Shown here piece by piece: positions 32,942 to 36,094 of a DNA stretch of 36,094 nt; within the stretch, counting starts at the first letter, position 1, and every line of letters begins with the position of its first letter. Under the pieces are notes generated by a model. That model did not search any database and was not told the DNA's origin. It saw nothing but the letters and a program-made list of their open reading frames with translations. The DNA is from an uncultured bacterium (GTDB lineage: Bacteria; Cyanobacteriota; Vampirovibrionia; Obscuribacterales; Obscuribacteraceae): NCBI GenBank assembly GCA_913063055.1, contig CAJXZK010000022.1:1-36094 (forward strand), written 5' to 3'. The position numbers and the translations under genes were made by a program.

Positions 32942-33973
32942 ATGCCCGGTGTGGTTATTCACTTGAAATCGAAAAGACTAATTTTAATACTTCCCATCGT
33001 CGCCTTTATTTATGAGTCGTCGCTAGCGCCACTTTGGCCCAATTACTTTGCTGCGGCGCAAGGGCCCCTGCCCAGTAATCAAGCTTCTTTGGCTAACTCC
33101 ATCAAGGTTGTTGATCGCCTCATCGCTGATGGCTCTCTCCTGGCCGCTCGTTCAAAGATAGAGACCCTGCTGAGTGTCTATCCAGAAGATAGTACCGTGG
33201 CGCTCAGCGCTGCGCGGCTCTATCAAAAAATGGGTCTTTCTGCCTTCGCTATCATGCAATACGAAAAAACAAGACGAGCCAAGCCCCTGCTGCTTGAACC
33301 ATGGGTTGCCCTTTCCAAGCTCCATCTCGAAAATCTTTCAACCGAACTTGCCGTTGAGTTAGCCCGCCGTGCGGTACAGCTCGACCCCAGCTCTCGTGAC
33401 GCTCGATTGGCCTTGGTCTCTGCTTTGCTGGCGGAGCAATCAGTGAAGCAAGCAAAGGTCCAGGCTGATGCGCTGGCTCAGCGCTTTCCTAATGACCCTG
33501 AGGTTGACCATGCCCTCGCCAGTGTTGCCCAGGCCTTTGGCGAGAATAAGAAAGCCATTGACTTGCTTGTAAAGGCCGTTGAGGCTCGCCCAGCAGAGCA
33601 AGCTTGGCAGCTAGAGCTGGTTGATCTCTATATTGCCAACAGAGATTATGAACGGGCGAGGAGCGTCCTTCTATCTATTTTGCTGCGAGAGCCCCAGTCT
33701 TTGGATACCCTGGAGCGCCTGGCGCATCTTGATGAGTTTTACTTGCACGAGTATATGGATGCTCGGGTTTGCTACCGCAAGATTCTTACTATATTGCCAG
33801 ACAGCGCTTCGGCTCAAGCTGGACTTGATCGCTGCCTTGTGAAACAGGGGGATTTGGCTCTCAATCTGAGGAATTTTATCCGTCGGATCTTAAACTTGCC
33901 CCTCGGACCGATTAAAGACGAAGAGGGCGTAAGCGATTTGCTTACGCCCAATACTTCATACGCTGCCCAATAA
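32942..33973 (+). CDS. Exported TPR protein
   Basis: 343 aa. Residues 10-40 contain a basic start and hydrophobic stretch (LKSKRLILILPIVAFIYESS) ending near YFAAAQG, which looks like a signal peptide. From about residue 52 to 300 there are six to seven 34-residue TPR-like units (ARSKIETLLSVYPEDS, ALSAARLYQKMGLSAFAIMQYEKT, ELVDLYIANRDYERARSVLLS and others). No catalytic domain is seen. It probably serves as a protein-interaction scaffold in the periplasm or envelope. The last 20 residues are encoded by DNA that also forms the purA terminator hairpin. No good Shine-Dalgarno precedes the ATG. It is divergent from the 853-aa gene; a shared control region suggests, but does not prove, a related role. 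Confidence 0.75.
   Translation: MPGVVIHLKSKRLILILPIVAFIYESSLAPLWPNYFAAAQGPLPSNQASLANSIKVVDRLIADGSLLAARSKIETLLSVYPEDSTVALSAARLYQKMGLSAFAIMQYEKTRRAKPLLLEPWVALSKLHLENLSTELAVELARRAVQLDPSSRDARLALVSALLAEQSVKQAKVQADALAQRFPNDPEVDHALASVAQAFGENKKAIDLLVKAVEARPAEQAWQLELVDLYIANRDYERARSVLLSILLREPQSLDTLERLAHLDEFYLHEYMDARVCYRKILTILPDSASAQAGLDRCLVKQGDLALNLRNFIRRILNLPLGPIKDEEGVSDLLTPNTSYAAQ
33925..33949 (-). terminator. purA terminator inside the TPR gene's 3' coding end
   Basis: GGGCGTAAGC (33925-33934) pairs perfectly with GCTTACGCCC (33940-33949) around a 5-nt loop. On the minus strand it lies 31 nt past the purA stop and is followed by TCTTCGTCTTT. It overlaps codons near the end of the convergent TPR gene (stop at 33971-33973). 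Confidence 0.65.
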
Positions 33974-33979
33974 GAGACC

Positions 33980-35317
33980 TTATTGCACCACTGCTTTGGA
34001 AAGCACGCGCTTCGGTCCGTGAATTGGATCTTCGATAACCACAGTCTTGTCGCGGGTTGGACCAACAGAAACAATGGCCACTGGGCAGTCTAGTTCTTCG
34101 GCGATGAAGTCTAGATAGCGTTTAGCTTCAGCAGGCAATTCTTCGAAGCTTGTGATTTTGTATGTTGGTTTTTTCCAGCCTGGGAAAACTTTGTACACAG
34201 GCTCCATGCGCTTGAATTGAGAACCGATTGATGGCAATTCTTTGTGGATACTGCCGTCTTTCTTGTCCTTGTAGGCAACGCAAATCTTGATTTCGTCAAA
34301 TTCGTCCATGACATCGAGCTTGGTGATAGCCAGGCAGTCGAGGCCGTTGACGCGCACTGCATAGCGGCCAATTACGGTATCGAACCAGCCGCAGCGTCTT
34401 GGGCGGCCAGTGGTGACGCCAACTTCGGCCCATGGCTTGCCTGTTTGGCGAAGCATTTCGCCTTCTTCGCCGTCTTGCTCTGTAGGGAATGGACCTTCAC
34501 CAACACGAGTCATAAATGCTTTTGATATGCCGATGACGCGGTCGATGATTGTTGGGCCGATACCAGCGCCGATACAGGCTCCGCCGGCTGTTGGGCTAGA
34601 GCTCGTTACGAATGGGTAACTACCGTGATCGAGGTCGAGCATTGTCCCCTGAGCACCTTCAAAAAGAATGTTCTTCTTGTTGTTGACGGCTTCAAAGATC
34701 AATTGCGATGTGTCGCAAACGTATTTGCGCATTTGTTCGCCGTAAGAGGCATACTCTTCCAAAATTTCGTCTGTATTGAACGGTGGGTGATTGTACATAC
34801 GCTCTAGCAGCAGGTTCTTGCGCGGTACCATCCACTCTAACTTTTCTTTGAGCACTTCGCGGTCGAGTAAGTCTTCCATGCGGATGCCGGAGCGAGCGCA
34901 CTTGTCGGCATAGGTTGGTCCGATACCACGCTTGGTGGTACCAATTTTGTTATCGCCACGGCTTTCTTCTTCAGCTGCATCTAGAGCCAAGTGGTAGGGC
35001 ATCGTGACGTGGGCTGAAGCCGAAACTTTTAAGCGAGAGTCATCGAGGCCGCGATCAGTCAAAGACTTTACTTCGCTTATGAACGCCTTGGGGTCGATTA
35101 CCATGCCAGGTCCGAGCACACAGATTTTTCCGGGATACAGAATTCCGGAAGGAATAAGGTGGAATTTGTAGGTTTCTTTTCCTACCACCACAGTGTGACC
35201 AGCGTTGGCCCCACCCTGGTAGCGCACTACGATATCGGCATTATTGGCCAAAAGGTCTGTTACTTTTGCCTTACCTTCATCTCCGAACTGCGCTCCGACG
35301 ACAACTACGTTAGCCAA
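33980..35317 (-). CDS. purA: Adenylosuccinate synthetase
   Basis: 445 aa. It joins IMP and aspartate using GTP, the first committed step to AMP. The P-loop region is [11 protein letters not shown] (8-18), with the catalytic Asp D13 and H41 in GGANAGHT both present, so it is PurA and not a phage-type PurZ, which lacks that Asp. The usual motif is WGDEGKGK; here W11 is Phe and G17 is Ala, two uncommon changes. Other conserved blocks are [14 protein letters not shown], then [22 protein letters not shown], and [15 protein letters not shown]. The start is a TTG (35317-35315) with CTGGAGAG about 8 nt upstream; no ATG is available before the P-loop. A promoter at 35493-35521 would give a leader of about 170 nt. 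Confidence 0.96.
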   Translation of the reverse strand: MANVVVVGAQFGDEGKAKVTDLLANNADIVVRYQGGANAGHTVVVGKETYKFHLIPSGILYPGKICVLGPGMVIDPKAFISEVKSLTDRGLDDSRLKVSASAHVTMPYHLALDAAEEESRGDNKIGTTKRGIGPTYADKCARSGIRMEDLLDREVLKEKLEWMVPRKNLLLERMYNHPPFNTDEILEEYASYGEQMRKYVCDTSQLIFEAVNNKKNILFEGAQGTMLDLDHGSYPFVTSSSPTAGGACIGAGIGPTIIDRVIGISKAFMTRVGEGPFPTEQDGEEGEMLRQTGKPWAEVGVTTGRPRRCGWFDTVIGRYAVRVNGLDCLAITKLDVMDEFDEIKICVAYKDKKDGSIHKELPSIGSQFKRMEPVYKVFPGWKKPTYKITSFEELPAEAKRYLDFIAEELDCPVAIVSVGPTRDKTVVIEDPIHGPKRVLSKAVVQ

Positions 35318-35492
35318 GGGTTACTCTCCAGAAAGCCAAGTGAAATGGTCAGCAAAGAATTGCTTTGCGCGCCTTTCTCTTGAGTAAACCTTAATAAAAG
35401 GAATCTTCGCCAGACGGGCTTTCGCAAAAGGGCACAGGGACCTGATCTCAGTAGTCAGCACTTTCCCATGCACGTTTTTTTTGACCGGAGAT

Positions 35493-35521
35493 AGTGTATT
35501 CGACTCGCCAAGAGCTGTCAA
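35493..35521 (-). promoter_or_regulatory. Sigma70-type promoter of purA
   Basis: On the minus strand TTGACA (35521-35516) and TACACT (35498-35493) have the ideal 17-nt spacing. The -35 is a perfect match and the -10 matches at four of six positions. The start near 35486 leaves an unusually long leader of about 170 nt before the purA TTG. Confidence 0.6.
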
Positions 35522-35543
35522 TTTTTTCGGGGTCAATACACGT

Positions 35544-35549
35544 TAATAT
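35544..35549 (+). promoter_or_regulatory. -10-like TAATAT just before the holB-like start
   Basis: TAATAT ends 7 nt before the ATG at 35557, so a transcript from it would be leaderless or nearly so. There is no Shine-Dalgarno, and no clear -35 (only a T-run near 35522). The arrangement is like that before the ABC-F gene. Confidence 0.3.
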
Positions 35550-35556
35550 TACTTAC

Positions 35557-36094
35557 ATGCAAAACCTCTTTTCTGCCGATTTGACTGAAAGACAAGCTGT
35601 GGCTACTCGATTGCTGGCTAACGGCATTGAACAAGGGCGCCTGGCTCATGCTCTACTTCTCACCGGACGTGCTCACCAAGACAAGTGGTTGATTGCCAGG
35701 CAGCTGGCCGCTCATCTCAATTGCAGCAGAGAAGATAAGCTTACTCAGGGGGCTTGTATGCTGCCCTGGCAGGCTAGTTCTGTAGACGAAGACGGCTCGG
35801 CTTTGACCGAGCTTGCCGAACCGGTTTTGAAAGGTTTGGCGAATGCTTGTCAGAATTGCCGCTGGCTTTTCCAGGACGAGCATCCCAAGGCCTGGTTTGT
35901 GCTCTCGGCTGAAGCTGGCAAGAGCGGCAAGATACCGGTTGAGGCTGCCCGCAATCTTTCGGAGGAGCTGGCACGCACCTCTAATTATGTCCGGGTTGTA
36001 ATTGTTGAAGAAGCCAATGAAGCTGCTTTCCATAGACCAGCGGCTAATGCCCTTTTGAAGACAATTGAAGAGCCAAAGTCGCCCTCTCTATTTC
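35557..36094 (+). CDS. holB: DNA polymerase III delta' subunit-like protein, 3' end cut by window
   Basis: 179 codons are visible and the frame is still open at the window end. The pattern is that of clamp-loader delta': GRLAHALLLTG (27-37) where active ATPase subunits have a P-loop but here GRAHQDKW lacks GKT, then C98-x-x-C101 of the zinc module, VRVVIVEEA (145-153) and ANALLKTIEEP (163-173). It would be part of the complex that loads the sliding clamp. Between the first helix and the cysteine pair lies an Asp/Glu/Ser-containing stretch (about 60-95) longer than in E. coli, with another Cys at 67. The SRC motif is not seen in the visible part. No Shine-Dalgarno; possibly leaderless. A DnaX-related paralogue is less likely because the P-loop is missing. 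Confidence 0.8.
   Translation, partial: MQNLFSADLTERQAVATRLLANGIEQGRLAHALLLTGRAHQDKWLIARQLAAHLNCSREDKLTQGACMLPWQASSVDEDGSALTELAEPVLKGLANACQNCRWLFQDEHPKAWFVLSAEAGKSGKIPVEAARNLSEELARTSNYVRVVIVEEANEAAFHRPAANALLKTIEEPKSPSLF

Noticed and set aside
33980-35317. Phage-type PurZ (2-aminoadenine pathway)
   Set aside because: The catalytic Asp (D13 of GDEGKAK), which PurZ lacks, is present, and there are no phage genes around.
35321-35536. 71-aa protein gene upstream of purA on the minus strand
   Set aside because: Its start lies upstream of the purA promoter, it has no ribosome binding site and its composition is not protein-like. The region is better read as the purA leader.

Overview
The window looks like one contig end from a bacterial genome assembled from Illumina data. 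Bases 1-72 are not genomic: they are a Nextera P7 adapter. The remaining 36 kb is densely packed, mid-GC by eye, and carries housekeeping genes (polA, csaA, pyrG, gatC, purA, a holB-like gene, an ABC-F ATPase) mixed with transporters and several lineage-specific secreted proteins. Short RRM RNA-binding protein of cyanobacterial type, kinesin-light-chain-style TPR lipoproteins, a FAS1 protein, a phasin-like protein and a 3-hydroxyacyl-CoA dehydrogenase together suggest a non-photosynthetic relative of Cyanobacteria (Melainabacteria/Vampirovibrionia, perhaps Obscuribacterales). That placement is inference from gene content, not a search result.

Layout. 73-9967: start of a COG3541-type nucleotidyltransferase cut by the contig end, a DUF2293 protein, an MFS permease, a small lipoprotein, an RRM protein, a 73-aa unknown protein, a YaiI-family protein, a Uup-like ABC-F ATPase, an MFS_3 exporter, a FAS1 protein, a glycine-zipper protein and a TPR lipoprotein. 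10141-15462: a same-strand cluster with a 419-aa unknown, a NIF/FCP1-type HAD phosphatase, a DUF1963 protein, a 447-aa unknown with its own good sigma70-type promoter, and CorA. 15484-21234: pyrG and gatC, a CaCA antiporter on the other strand, then a dehydrogenase and an AI-2E family transporter in one operon. 21332-24238: an APC permease, a 562-bp array of 35-bp tandem repeats, and a protein built from the two ends of an IS1595-type transposase without the catalytic middle. 24309-36094: polA-csaA, a secreted alkaline-phosphatase-fold protein that has lost its active site, a phasin-like protein, an 853-aa unknown membrane-anchored protein, a TPR protein, purA, and the first 179 codons of a holB-like gene cut by the window end.

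The most interesting items are: (1) the 35-bp repeat array beside a DDE-less, transposase-derived DNA-binding protein, which may be a protein/repeat pair similar in logic to RAYT/REP; (2) the 590-aa pseudo-phosphatase, in which five of six expected zinc ligands and the nucleophile are replaced; (3) compact hairpins at all eight convergent gene junctions, several of them lying inside coding sequence; (4) unusual O-helix and exonuclease residues in PolA. No tRNA, rRNA, CRISPR array or intact insertion sequence was seen. The only stretch over 300 bases without a gene is 22721-23371, which is filled mostly by the repeat array.
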